A model generated the notes under the pieces. It was given only the letters and a program-made list of their open reading frames with translations. It was not told the DNA's origin and did no database searches. This document shows positions 8,186 through 16,884 of a stretch of 64,000 bases of DNA, piece by piece. Source of the DNA: Acidobacteriota bacterium. GTDB taxonomy: Bacteria > Acidobacteriota > Terriglobia > Acidiferrales > UBA7541. The translations under genes and the position numbers were made by a program. Each line of letters starts with the position of its first letter. The first letter of the stretch is position 1. Where the stretch lies: assembly GCA_013289585.1 (NCBI GenBank), contig JABCZR010000001.1:124001-188000 (forward strand). Direction: 5' to 3'.

Positions 8186-11100
8186 GCCTGAACCTCCTGA
8201 GGAATTTCATTCCCTTTCTGGTGGACGAGGAGGTACACGGCGGGCACCAGGAAAACCGTCACAACGACGGAGATTCCGAGTCCTCCGATAACCGCGCGCG
8301 CCAGTGGCGAATACTGTTCGCTGCCAGCCTCAAAACCTAAGGCCATGGGCAAGAGCCCCAGAAGTGTAGCGAGAGAAGTCATGAGAATCGGGCGCAGGCG
8401 CACTTTGCACGCCTCGACGACGGCGGCACGCAACTGCATGCCGCGTTCATGCAGGATGCCGGAGAACTCCACGATCAGAATGCTGTTGGAAACGACAATG
8501 CCGGTCATCATGATGACGCCCATGAGGGACATGATATTGAGCGTCGTGTGGGTCACGAACAAAGTAAGGACCACACCCGCGAGGCCGGGGGGGATGGCGA
8601 GAAGGATGATGAGCGGGTTCACGAAGGACCGAAACTGGGCCATCAGGATGAGATAGACGAGGATGATGGAAAGGATCAGCCCGATTGCAAAACGCTTGAA
8701 GGACTCATGCATGCCAACCACCGCGCCGCGCACGGTGACGCGGACATTTTTCCCGTTCTTAAGTCCGGCGAGGAGCCTATCGACTTCCTTGTTGACGGCG
8801 CCGAGGTCCTCGGTCGTAGGCATCACGTAGACGTCAATGACTCGGCGAATCTGATAGTGATCGACCTCGGTGGGCGTGCTGATCGGCACGATTCTGGCAA
8901 CGGATTGAAGAGGCGTGGACTTCGTGGAACTGTTTGCACGCAGAGGAATGTTCTTGAAATCCGACATGGTCATCGAACCAATTTTCTGATTGGAGTACTG
9001 AACCGTGACCATGTAGTTGTTGCCTGTCTTCGGATCGATCCAGTAGCTGGGGGCGATCATGCCGTCGGAGGTAAGCGCGGTGATGACGTTGTCCACGACA
9101 CCCTGCGGCGTTAAGCCCAACTGGCTGGTTTGTTCGCGATCGATGTTCAGTTCCAGGCCCGGATAGTCGATGTCCTGAGGAATCAGGATGTCGTTGACGT
9201 TTTTGGAATGCTTGAGCTCCAGCGCGATGTTGCGAGCAATGCCATACGCTTCGATCATGTCGTTATCGCTGATTTGAATGTCCAACGGAGCAGGCAGCCC
9301 TTGATTCACCACGGAGTCGACCAGGCCGCCGGCCTGCAGATAGACGCTGAGTTGTGGCAGATCCGTAGCCAGTTTTCGACGGACGCGATTCATGTACTCG
9401 TAGCTTCCGATCTTGTGCTCCTCCTTCAAGCTCACTTGAACGAAGGCGGTGTGCATCGCGGAATTGCTCGTGTACATTGCGGAAAGGTCGGGGGTAATGC
9501 CGATGTTGGAAACGATCATGTCGAGATCGCCGCGCGGTACGACCTGGCGGATGTCATCCTCGATCTTGGCGATGTAATTGTCCGTCAGCTCCAGGCGGGT
9601 TCCGGTAGGAGCCTTGACGTCGATAACAAATTGCCCCGGATCGGTGCGCGGGAAATAGGCCGTGCCCACGAAGGGAAACAGGCCTGCCAAGACGGCTAGA
9701 ACGCCGCCCAGGATGATCGCCACCGTGCGCTTCGGGCGATCAAGGGCTTTCTCCACAACGATGTCGTAATACAGCAAGAGCTTCAAGAAGAGCGCGTTGA
9801 AGCGCTGAACAATGCGGGCAAAAAGCGATTTCCTAATGCTTTCGCCATGGACCTGGTCGTGCTGTATTCGAACGAACGTCGCGCAATAAAGCGGTACAAC
9901 CGTCATGGCAAAGATGTAGGACGCAAAAATGGACAGAACCACTCCGAGGGCAAGATCAATGAACAAATAACGGCTGACTCCATAGAAAAGCGTGACCGGG
10001 AAAAAGACAATCGAGGTTGTCGAGGTCGCAGCCAGTACCGCAAGGGCCACTTCCATGCCGCCTTTTTCAGCCGCTTCACGCGGCGATGCCCCGTTTTCCA
10101 TGAAGCGGAAGATGTTCTCCAGCACCACAACCGAGTCGTCGATCAGCCTCGAAAAGGCCAGCGCCAGCCCGCCGAGAAGCATGGTGTTGATGGAGCCGCC
10201 CAGGCCGTTCATGATCAAGAAGCATGTCAGTGCGGAGAGAGGAATAGAGAGCAGGACTGCAAAAGTCGCACGTGGGCTGCCCAGGAAAAGGAGAATCATG
10301 AGGGCGGTGAGCACGAGGCCGATTCCACCCTCCTTCAACAAATTCTTGATGGCGACTTTAACAAAGATGGACTGATCGAAAACCACCGCGGCTTTGAGCA
10401 CCTCGGGAATGTCCACCAGATGTTTGATGGCCTCCTTGATGCCGTTGACGATCGAGATGGTATTGCTGTTGCCTCCCTGCTTCAGAATGGGAATGTAGAC
10501 GGAGTGCTGGCCGTCAATGCGCACGATGTTGGTCTGAATGGCGCCTGAGTCTTCCGCTTTGCCGATATCGGCCACGAGAACGGAGCCGAGGCCCACGGTC
10601 TTTAGAGGAAAGCGATTGATCTCGTCGGCGGCGGCCACCTGGCTGTTGGCGTAAATGTTGTAGTCACGGTTGCCAATACGGACGTCGCCGGCAGGCAGAA
10701 TCAAGTTCGATTCGTTAATGGCATGAACCACATCCATAAGGCTTAATTGATGGGCTTCAAGCTTCACCGGGTCAACGAAGACTTGAATCTGGCGATAGGT
10801 GCCGCCGAAGGGCTGAGGCACAGAGGCGCCCTGAACGTTGGCAATCTGATTTCGTACCTGGAACTGGGCTAAATCTTTCAGCCGCGTTTCGTCGAGCCCC
10901 TGCCCTTTCAAAGTCACGAGGCAGACGGGCAAGCTTGAGGCGTCAAACTTCAAGACCACCGGAGGCAAAGTGCCGGGCGGAAGACGCCGCAGGTCGGCCA
11001 TGGCCAGATTGGAAATGTTGCTCAGTGCCGCGTTCGAATCGGTCCCGGGTTTGAAATAGATCTTGATAAGGCTGACGCCCGTCAGGGAGCGCGACTCGAT

Positions 11101-11331
11101 GTGGTCAATATTGCTGCCCAGGGTAAAAAAACGCTCGAAGGTGTTGGTGATGTCCGCTTCGATCTGCTGAGGAGGCATCCCGGCGTAAAACGTGGCCACA
11201 ACAACGACGGGAATATTGATTTGTGGAAAGAGGTCCACCGGCATGCGCACAACAGTGGTGATCCCCACGACGGCGACGATTAGGCAGACCATGATGATGA
11301 AATAGGGATAAGCGAGCGCAAATTTCGGCAT
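8182..11331 (-). CDS. RND-family efflux transporter (AcrB/HAE1-like inner-membrane pump)
   Basis: Proton-driven inner-membrane pump. The 1049 residues have the RND plan: a first helix at about 11-28, a large periplasmic loop, six helices, a second loop and six more helices. The proton-relay pair is kept as RLIDDSVVVLENI in TM4. The N-terminus (MPKFALAYPYFIIMVCLIV) and AGMPPQQIEADITNTFER-like loop are standard for the HAE-1 or heavy-metal-unspecified group. The upstream adaptor's stop overlaps this start as TAATG, and the TolC-like gene overlaps the end, so all three are coupled. Insertion between phoBR-phoU and the porin-pst genes is unusual, but no Pho box was seen before it. Confidence 0.95.
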   Translation of the reverse strand: MPKFALAYPYFIIMVCLIVAVVGITTVVRMPVDLFPQINIPVVVVATFYAGMPPQQIEADITNTFERFFTLGSNIDHIESRSLTGVSLIKIYFKPGTDSNAALSNISNLAMADLRRLPPGTLPPVVLKFDASSLPVCLVTLKGQGLDETRLKDLAQFQVRNQIANVQGASVPQPFGGTYRQIQVFVDPVKLEAHQLSLMDVVHAINESNLILPAGDVRIGNRDYNIYANSQVAAADEINRFPLKTVGLGSVLVADIGKAEDSGAIQTNIVRIDGQHSVYIPILKQGGNSNTISIVNGIKEAIKHLVDIPEVLKAAVVFDQSIFVKVAIKNLLKEGGIGLVLTALMILLFLGSPRATFAVLLSIPLSALTCFLIMNGLGGSINTMLLGGLALAFSRLIDDSVVVLENIFRFMENGASPREAAEKGGMEVALAVLAATSTTSIVFFPVTLFYGVSRYLFIDLALGVVLSIFASYIFAMTVVPLYCATFVRIQHDQVHGESIRKSLFARIVQRFNALFLKLLLYYDIVVEKALDRPKRTVAIILGGVLAVLAGLFPFVGTAYFPRTDPGQFVIDVKAPTGTRLELTDNYIAKIEDDIRQVVPRGDLDMIVSNIGITPDLSAMYTSNSAMHTAFVQVSLKEEHKIGSYEYMNRVRRKLATDLPQLSVYLQAGGLVDSVVNQGLPAPLDIQISDNDMIEAYGIARNIALELKHSKNVNDILIPQDIDYPGLELNIDREQTSQLGLTPQGVVDNVITALTSDGMIAPSYWIDPKTGNNYMVTVQYSNQKIGSMTMSDFKNIPLRANSSTKSTPLQSVARIVPISTPTEVDHYQIRRVIDVYVMPTTEDLGAVNKEVDRLLAGLKNGKNVRVTVRGAVVGMHESFKRFAIGLILSIILVYLILMAQFRSFVNPLIILLAIPPGLAGVVLTLFVTHTTLNIMSLMGVIMMTGIVVSNSILIVEFSGILHERGMQLRAAVVEACKVRLRPILMTSLATLLGLLPMALGFEAGSEQYSPLARAVIGGLGISVVVTVFLVPAVYLLVHQKGNEIPQEVQA

Positions 11332-12575
11332 TAGCGGATTCCCGCCTGACTGGAGTTCCCTGCTTCAACGACTTTCGGCAAGACTGTTTGTCCCGGGACA
11401 AACTCGCCGAGATTGCCGTCGATGACGCGCTCTCCTTCGATCAAGCCCGACAACACCTCGATCTGTGTGGTGCTTTCCTGACCCAGCTTGACCGGGCGGG
11501 CCCGGACGACATTCTGCGAATCCACGACAAACACCGTAGTCTCGTCACCGACGCGATTGACCGCCTCAATCGGAATGGTGAGAGCGTTCTGTTTCCTGTC
11601 ATGGACAAAGAGAGTCTCGCAAAACATGCCCGGCATCAGCTTGCCGTCAGAGTTCTGAAAATCCAATTCTGTTTCCATGGTCCGAGTCTGCTGGTCCAGG
11701 GAGTCCGCGAAGCGTGAGACTTTCCCTTCGAAGTCTTTATTTAGCGCTTGCACATGTACTTTTATCGATCCGCCGACATGGATTTGCGGGGCAACGGACT
11801 CCGGTATCTGGAGTACGAGCCGCAATATGGAAATCTGGGCGAGGCGAACGACAGGCATGGATTGCGTGCTCGTCGCCGTGCCCGCCGCAATGAGAGACCC
11901 GGTGTCGGCATAGCGAACGGTTATCACCCCCGCGAAAGGCGCGGTGATGCGCGTGTAGTCCGATAAAGCGGTGTACTGTTTCTGAGTCGCTTGTGCCACT
12001 TGGAGCTGCTGCCTGGCCGCGGACAGCTCCGCTTCGGCACTGGCCACCTGAGCTTCTGCTCCCAGATCCTTGGCTTGCCAGTCATCCACTTCCTGTTGCG
12101 CAACAAGGCCCGGTTGCGTGTCGGAAGCCTGCTTAAGCCGGTGATAAGCGGAATGCGCGGCAGCGTGAGTCGATTGCGCGCGATCCAAATCGCCTTGAGC
12201 CCGGCGAATTTGTTCTTGTGCGCCGCGAACGGCCGCGTCCGTGCCGGCGAGTTGAGCAGCAAGTTCAGGGACTTCGAGGGTGGCCAGTGTCTGTCCCTCT
12301 TTGACGTGGTCGCCGACGTCCACGTATATTTTGCGGATGTAGCCGGCCACTTTAGCGTGTACATCAATATCCTGGAACGGCTTGAAGGCGCCGGAGACAG
12401 TAAGCGTATCGCCCAAGTCACGCCGCTTCACGAGTGACACGGCTGCGGTGGTAACGGTCGAGTGAGCGGGGCCCTCCGCTTCGCTTTGTGCTCGGGCCAT
12501 CCAGCGCCATACCAGCAGGACTGCCGCAACGACGAGCACCACGGCAATCCATATTCTTTTTGCAGTCATTCTCAA
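11331..12575 (-). CDS. RND efflux periplasmic adaptor (membrane fusion protein)
   Basis: Bridges the RND pump to the outer-membrane channel. The 414-residue protein has an N-terminal anchor helix (IWIAVVLVVAAVLLVW), a barrel-sandwich half motif DIDVHAKVAGYIRKIYVDVG-like, an alpha-hairpin at about 130-200 rich in Gln/Ala (AQEQIRRAQGDLDRAQ) and the second half RITAPFAGVITVRYADTG, then a beta-barrel and membrane-proximal domain. ATG 12575 is preceded by AGGAATTGAG; an ATG two codons in is an alternative. First gene of the efflux operon. Confidence 0.94.
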   Translation of the reverse strand: MRMTAKRIWIAVVLVVAAVLLVWRWMARAQSEAEGPAHSTVTTAAVSLVKRRDLGDTLTVSGAFKPFQDIDVHAKVAGYIRKIYVDVGDHVKEGQTLATLEVPELAAQLAGTDAAVRGAQEQIRRAQGDLDRAQSTHAAAHSAYHRLKQASDTQPGLVAQQEVDDWQAKDLGAEAQVASAEAELSAARQQLQVAQATQKQYTALSDYTRITAPFAGVITVRYADTGSLIAAGTATSTQSMPVVRLAQISILRLVLQIPESVAPQIHVGGSIKVHVQALNKDFEGKVSRFADSLDQQTRTMETELDFQNSDGKLMPGMFCETLFVHDRKQNALTIPIEAVNRVGDETTVFVVDSQNVVRARPVKLGQESTTQIEVLSGLIEGERVIDGNLGEFVPGQTVLPKVVEAGNSSQAGIR

Positions 12576-12718
12576 TTCCTATCCGAGTTGAATCGCCGGC
12601 CGAGTTGATTCGTATCGGCTTAAAACACCGGCGGGGTTTCAACTCGACGCGAAGGAAATTAGACCGGCCGATTCAGAGCGCCGGGAGATTCTTCTTCAGC
12701 AAGGGCAACTGCCATGGG

Positions 12719-13078
12719 TTAGGAGACGGGAGGCGGACGGAACCACAAATTTTCGGCAAAAATTTGCGGCTGAAAATCCAGGGGCTCTTGCAGAGGTAAT
12801 CCAGTGATTGACGGCGCCGCAGCAGGAGCGGCGGCTTCAAGGACGGCTTCTTCGGGAGTGTTAAGACTAGGCTGGACTTGCGTGAGCCGGCTCATTTGCA
12901 ATTCGGAGGACGCGACCGTTCCCCGGAAGCTGGGAGGGTGCTGCACCTTCAGAACGGACGACGAGCCGTAAATCGTAAGAAAGGGATTGTAGAAAAAGAG
13001 TGCGGCAAGAAACAGGCAAATCCCCATGTACAAGGGTGAGACCCGTCTTCGCGCGCTGGAATGTGTGGTGCAGGTCAT
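12719..13078 (-). CDS. Small single-pass membrane protein, unknown function
   Basis: Not recognised. The 119 residues have a basic N-terminus, one hydrophobic helix at about 17-36 (YMGICLFLAALFFYNPFLTIY) and a Pro/Ala-rich extracytoplasmic tail ending in RPPPVS. AGAAG lies about 6 nt before the ATG. It sits alone between phoU2 and the efflux adaptor on the same strand, about 140 bp from each. Codon use resembles its neighbours and no better frame covers the region, so a real gene is likely. A role as accessory to the pump is only a guess. Confidence 0.6.
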   Translation of the reverse strand: MTCTTHSSARRRVSPLYMGICLFLAALFFYNPFLTIYGSSSVLKVQHPPSFRGTVASSELQMSRLTQVQPSLNTPEEAVLEAAAPAAAPSITGLPLQEPLDFQPQIFAENLWFRPPPVS

Positions 13079-13225
13079 TGCGCTTCTTCTTTAACCATAG
13101 TTAAGAATACGGCTCGCGGTCAAGGGGATGCCTGGGGGATGTGCTGAGTCAGCAGAGATGAAGGGGGGAGAAGGGGACCGGAGCCAGGGGTGCACCGGTC
13201 CCCATGGTAGGACATGGATTGAAGA

Positions 13226-14017
13226 TCAAGCGCGTTCAGTCTCGCAGGCCGGAGTCACATTCGAATGAAGGGCATGTGAATTCTCCGTAACGTTCGAATC
13301 GTCCTCCCCGGGCAGCGCTGATTCGCTGAGCACGGCGAGGCCGCGCCCATGGCGAACATCCAGGCCGCGGACCCAGAAAATAATGTCCTCGGCAATATTT
13401 GTGGCGTGGTCGGCGATGCGCTCCAGATGGCGCGTGGCCAGGATGAATTGCAGGCCCGGGCTCACCAGGGCGGGCTCCTGCGTCATGCGCTGGAGGAGCT
13501 GTTCGAAAATGCGGTCGCGGTATTGATCGACGACATCGTCGCTTTCCAGAACCTGTGTGGCCATTTCGACGTTTCGAAAAATGAGCGCGCCGAGGCTCTT
13601 GCTTACCATGGCGCGCACAGCGCTGGCCATGGGCGCGAGTTCCTCGGGGATCTTTGTGTCGGGTATTTCGCGGAGGGAGATGACGCGCTCCGCGAGATTG
13701 ACCGCGAGGTCTCCGATGCGTTCGAGATCATTCGTGATTTTCAGGGCGGCGACGATCAGCCGCATTTCATCGTCGCTAAAGGAGCCGCGACGCAGGAGCC
13801 GGATGGCGTGCTCGTCAATAACGATTTCCATTTCATTGATGCGCGGTTCGAGAAGAAATACCTCGCCAGGCAGCGAAGAAGTCCGAGAGCTTTCGAGACT
13901 CACGATAGCGTCCAGCGCGCGGTTCATCGCGCCTTCGACGGTACGGGCCATCGAGACGAGATAGTTCACTAGCGTGTCGTAGAGCACGACTTCTGTCAGT
14001 CCGGAGGCGCTAGCCAT
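13226..14017 (-). CDS. phoU: PhoU phosphate-uptake regulator, copy 2
   Basis: A full-length PhoU of 263 residues with two three-helix bundles. The paired motifs KITNDLERIGDLAVNLAERV and TRHLERIADHATNIAEDI carry the conserved E-RI-D-A-N metal-binding signatures. It extends about 30 residues past the second bundle with a polar tail, longer than the usual 220-240. It follows phoR by 158 bp on the same strand, while another phoU ends the pst operon at the left edge. The ATG follows AAAGGGAACAA. Probable role: damping of the adjacent PhoR kinase. Confidence 0.95.
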   Translation of the reverse strand: MASASGLTEVVLYDTLVNYLVSMARTVEGAMNRALDAIVSLESSRTSSLPGEVFLLEPRINEMEIVIDEHAIRLLRRGSFSDDEMRLIVAALKITNDLERIGDLAVNLAERVISLREIPDTKIPEELAPMASAVRAMVSKSLGALIFRNVEMATQVLESDDVVDQYRDRIFEQLLQRMTQEPALVSPGLQFILATRHLERIADHATNIAEDIIFWVRGLDVRHGRGLAVLSESALPGEDDSNVTENSHALHSNVTPACETERA

Positions 14018-14048
14018 TTGTTCCCTTTCGGAGCGGCGAGAAGAAGGT

Positions 14049-14076
14049 CACACTCGCTCTCGTAAGCACGAGTGTG
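14049..14076. promoter_or_regulatory. Inverted repeat upstream of phoU2
   Basis: CACACTCG (14049-14056) and CGAGTGTG (14069-14076) form a perfect 8-bp stem with a 12-nt loop, 32 bp before the phoU start and 100 bp after the phoR stop. No T-tract follows on the minus strand, so an operator or leader hairpin is more likely than a terminator. Nearby minus-strand AACAATCTGTAAC (about 14089-14101) resembles half of the pstS Pho box but with broken spacing. Confidence 0.4.
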
Positions 14077-14175
14077 CAGCGGAAAAGGTTACAGATTGTT
14101 GAATCGAATGTGAAAACGCGGCAAAAGACTCAAATCGGAAAACTTGAGTCATTCTCCTTCGCGGACTGTACGGAA

Positions 14176-15990
14176 CTAACGGCCGCCGCGAGACGACGAA
14201 CGCTCAGGGTCAAAGATCGGAACGGTGAAATGAAACTGTGAGCCCTGGCCGATCTCGCTTTCCACCCAAATGCGGCCGCCATGCGCTTCCACGAGATGCT
14301 TGGCAATGGCCAGGCCAAGCCCCGTGCCGCCGACTTCCCGCGAGCGCGCTACATCCACGCGGTAGAAACGTTCGAAAATACGGGGCTGGTCGGTCTGAGG
14401 AATACCTATTCCGGTGTCGGAGACCGTAAAAGTTACTTCATTGCCGCTGGCCGATGCGCTCAGCATGATCTGGCCGCCGGGAGGAGTGTATTGGATGGCA
14501 TTGTCGAGCAGATTCTGCAGAACCTCGGCGAGACGCCGCCGGTCCGCGGCAATGTCAGGCAAACGCTTTGCTAGATTGACGGAGATGCGCAAATCTCTTT
14601 CTGCTGCCGGGCGCTGTGCCGTTTCGACGCAGCTTTCGACAAATTGGGATACGCCCACGCCGTGGATTTCCAGACCAAGCCGGTCGGCGTCCATTTGCGA
14701 TAACCGCAGAAGGTCGTCCGTGAGGCGGGCGAGACGCTGTGAGTGCTCCAAGATAATCTCCAGGAAGCGAACGCGATTCTGCGCATCGTCGATGGCGCCC
14801 GCGAGCAAAGTCTCCGCGAAGCCCTGAATGGCAGTGAGGGGCGTCTTGAATTCGTGAGATACATTCGCGACGAAATCCCTTCGGACGCGCTCGAGCTTGC
14901 GCAGGTCGCTGATGTCGTGCAGCACGATGACCGCTCCGGAAGTTTCAGCGGCGCTTACGGCCGCCACAGTGACGGCGAAAAAACGCTGGCGCAGCGTTCC
15001 GGTAACGATCTCCGTCTCGACCCGCGTATCTCCCTTCAGCACTTGACGCACTGCTTCGAGCAGCTCCGTTTGCCGGACGACCTCCACGAGGGCGCTTCCC
15101 GATTTTGGGGGCACGTCCAGATCCAGAATCTCCGCGAAACCAGGATTAGCAAAGAGCAGTCGTTCCGAGGCGTTCACGACTGCGACACCTTCCACCATGC
15201 TTCCGAGAATCGCAGAAGAAAGATTACGCTCTTCGGTGAGCGTGCGGATGGTGCGATCCAGTCGCCCAGCCGTCTGATTAAGCGAAACTGCAAGGGCTTC
15301 CATCACGTCACCCGAGCGATCCGCTTCAATGGGACGAAAATCGCCTTCCGCAACTCGGTCTGAAAACTGCTTGAGGCGGTCCACTCGACCCGAAAACGAG
15401 CGCGAGATCAACAAGGAGGCGGCTCCCGTCACAAGGAGCATCACCAAGGAGGCCAACCAGAGACGTTTGCGAAATTCCCAGAGCTCTTCATTGAGCGTCT
15501 GTAGCGGGGATGCAAAACGCAGGATCAGCGGAGGCCCGCCGGCCACGGGCAACCGCACGGCGTAATACAAAAGTTCACGATTGATGGTGACGCTGTGGCG
15601 AATGGATTGCCCAGCACCAACTGCCAGCGCATCGTGGATTTCCGGACGACCTGCATGGTTCTCCATTGTTGCCGGATCGGATTGGGAATCCGCCAGCACC
15701 TGGCCGTCGGAGGTAATCACGGTGACGCGGACGCCGCTTGCGGCCATCTGCGCAACCCAATCGTTTAAGGGAGCAGTACCTACCGGTGCGTAAGAGTTGG
15801 GAGCGATCGCCTGAGGCGGATGTGCCAGTGCGATGCGTGCAATGGCGGCGAGCTGTTCGAATCCGCTGCGCTCATAATCGCGGCGCAATGCACGCTCGGC
15901 GTAGAAATCCACCGGCAGCAGCACCGCAATCAACAGCGCGAAGAAAGCAAAGCCGAGTTTCCAGAAGAGATTAAGCCGCACGGGTTTCAA
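14176..15990 (-). CDS. phoR: Phosphate-regulon sensor histidine kinase PhoR
   Basis: Membrane sensor kinase of 604 residues. TM1 lies at about 11-28, a periplasmic sensor segment at 30-170, TM2 at 178-196, HAMP at about 197-250, PAS at about 255-365, then HisKA with the phospho-acceptor His379 in [16 protein letters not shown] and a HATPase domain with N, G1 (SDTGIGIP) and G2 (GGTGLGLAI) boxes. The PAS domain and location between phoB and phoU support PhoR. Unlike E. coli PhoR it has a substantial periplasmic loop, as in Gram-positive PhoR. Its start overlaps the 3' end of the response-regulator gene by 20 bp. Confidence 0.93.
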   Translation of the reverse strand: MKPVRLNLFWKLGFAFFALLIAVLLPVDFYAERALRRDYERSGFEQLAAIARIALAHPPQAIAPNSYAPVGTAPLNDWVAQMAASGVRVTVITSDGQVLADSQSDPATMENHAGRPEIHDALAVGAGQSIRHSVTINRELLYYAVRLPVAGGPPLILRFASPLQTLNEELWEFRKRLWLASLVMLLVTGAASLLISRSFSGRVDRLKQFSDRVAEGDFRPIEADRSGDVMEALAVSLNQTAGRLDRTIRTLTEERNLSSAILGSMVEGVAVVNASERLLFANPGFAEILDLDVPPKSGSALVEVVRQTELLEAVRQVLKGDTRVETEIVTGTLRQRFFAVTVAAVSAAETSGAVIVLHDISDLRKLERVRRDFVANVSHEFKTPLTAIQGFAETLLAGAIDDAQNRVRFLEIILEHSQRLARLTDDLLRLSQMDADRLGLEIHGVGVSQFVESCVETAQRPAAERDLRISVNLAKRLPDIAADRRRLAEVLQNLLDNAIQYTPPGGQIMLSASASGNEVTFTVSDTGIGIPQTDQPRIFERFYRVDVARSREVGGTGLGLAIAKHLVEAHGGRIWVESEIGQGSQFHFTVPIFDPERSSSRGGR

Positions 15991-16666
15991 ACAAATAGCC
16001 CGCGCCCCGGACGGTCTTCAAGTGCAGGGGATTTTCAGGATCGGATTCGATCTTTTCACGCAGCCGGCGGACGTAAACATCCACGCTGCGCGGCGTGACA
16101 AACCGGTCCGTTCCCCAGACCGCGTCCAACAACTGATCCCGCGTAAAAACGCGGTTCGGGCGCGAAGCAAGATAGTAAAGCAGCCGGAATTCGAGCGTGC
16201 TGAGCGCTACCGGTTTTCCAGAGTGGCTAACCCGATAGGATGCCGGGTCGATCGCCAGTCTGCCAATTTCGATCACCCGTGGCGTATCCGTCGGGGGCTC
16301 GGCGCGGCGCAGCAATGCTTTGACGCGCGCCAGCAATTCGCGCGGACTGAACGGTTTGGTCACGTAGTCGTCGGCGCCCATTTCGAGACCAACGACGCGG
16401 TCGGCTTCTTCACCGCGCGCCGTGAGTATGAGGATGGGCAAACGATTCAGAGAGTCGTCCCGGCGAATCTCCCTGCAGATTTCCAAACCGGAGAGTTTCG
16501 GAAGCATCAGGTCGAGAAGCAGGAGATCGGGCGGTGTCTTTTTTAACGTGCTAAGCCCGGTGCTGCCGTCGTGCGCCGCGCTGACCTGAAAACCTTCATT
16601 CGCAAGATTGTAACGGACCAGCTCGACGATATCGCGATCGTCTTCGATGATAAGTACGCGTTTCAT
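15971..16666 (-). CDS. phoB: PhoB-like OmpR-family response regulator
   Basis: DNA-binding response regulator paired with the kinase downstream. In the 231 residues the receiver has the acidic pair ED at 8-9 followed by D10, phospho-acceptor Asp52 ([12 protein letters not shown]) and Lys104; the C-terminal winged helix has [31 protein letters not shown], split here as residues 150-180, and [13 protein letters not shown]. The frame is open 35 codons further upstream, but [16 protein letters not shown] is the family's standard start. A Pho-box-like repeat lies about 160 bp upstream, suggesting autoregulation. Expected targets are the porin and pstS promoters. Confidence 0.93.
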   Translation of the reverse strand: MKRVLIIEDDRDIVELVRYNLANEGFQVSAAHDGSTGLSTLKKTPPDLLLLDLMLPKLSGLEICREIRRDDSLNRLPILILTARGEEADRVVGLEMGADDYVTKPFSPRELLARVKALLRRAEPPTDTPRVIEIGRLAIDPASYRVSHSGKPVALSTLEFRLLYYLASRPNRVFTRDQLLDAVWGTDRFVTPRSVDVYVRRLREKIESDPENPLHLKTVRGAGYLFETRAA

Positions 16667-16823
16667 GCTGTGAGATCGCATCGCAGGGCGGCTTGGTAAA
16701 AGTCTACCGTAGGGCGGCGAATTGCGATAGGCGTTGGGAAGTTTTTGATCATTCGGGACTTGTCGTAACACGGCTGATTGTCGCAGGTATGCGGCGAGAA
16801 AAGGTAACGCGGTGTTTACATGA

Positions 16824-16841
16824 ATGTGAATGGCGTGTAAA
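16824..16841. promoter_or_regulatory. Pho-box-like direct repeat upstream of phoB
   Basis: The plus strand reads ATGTGAA-TGGC-GTGTAAA, a 7-4-7 repeat matching the porin box (TTGTGAA-TATC-CTGTAAC) at 11 of 14 heptamer bases. A third element, TGTTTAC at 16813-16819, lies one further 11-bp period upstream. It lies between the sucA stop and the phoB start, consistent with autoregulation. Confidence 0.55.
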
Positions 16842-16884
16842 CGCCTCTTCGAGCCTTTAGCCGTGTTTACCCGGTCGGGCGGGC

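Noticed and set aside
8182-12575. RND pump as a Pho regulon member
   Set aside because: It lies inside the pho locus but no 7-4-7 repeat was found before it.
14049-14101. Pho box before phoU2
   Set aside because: A half match to the pstS box exists but the 11-bp period is broken.
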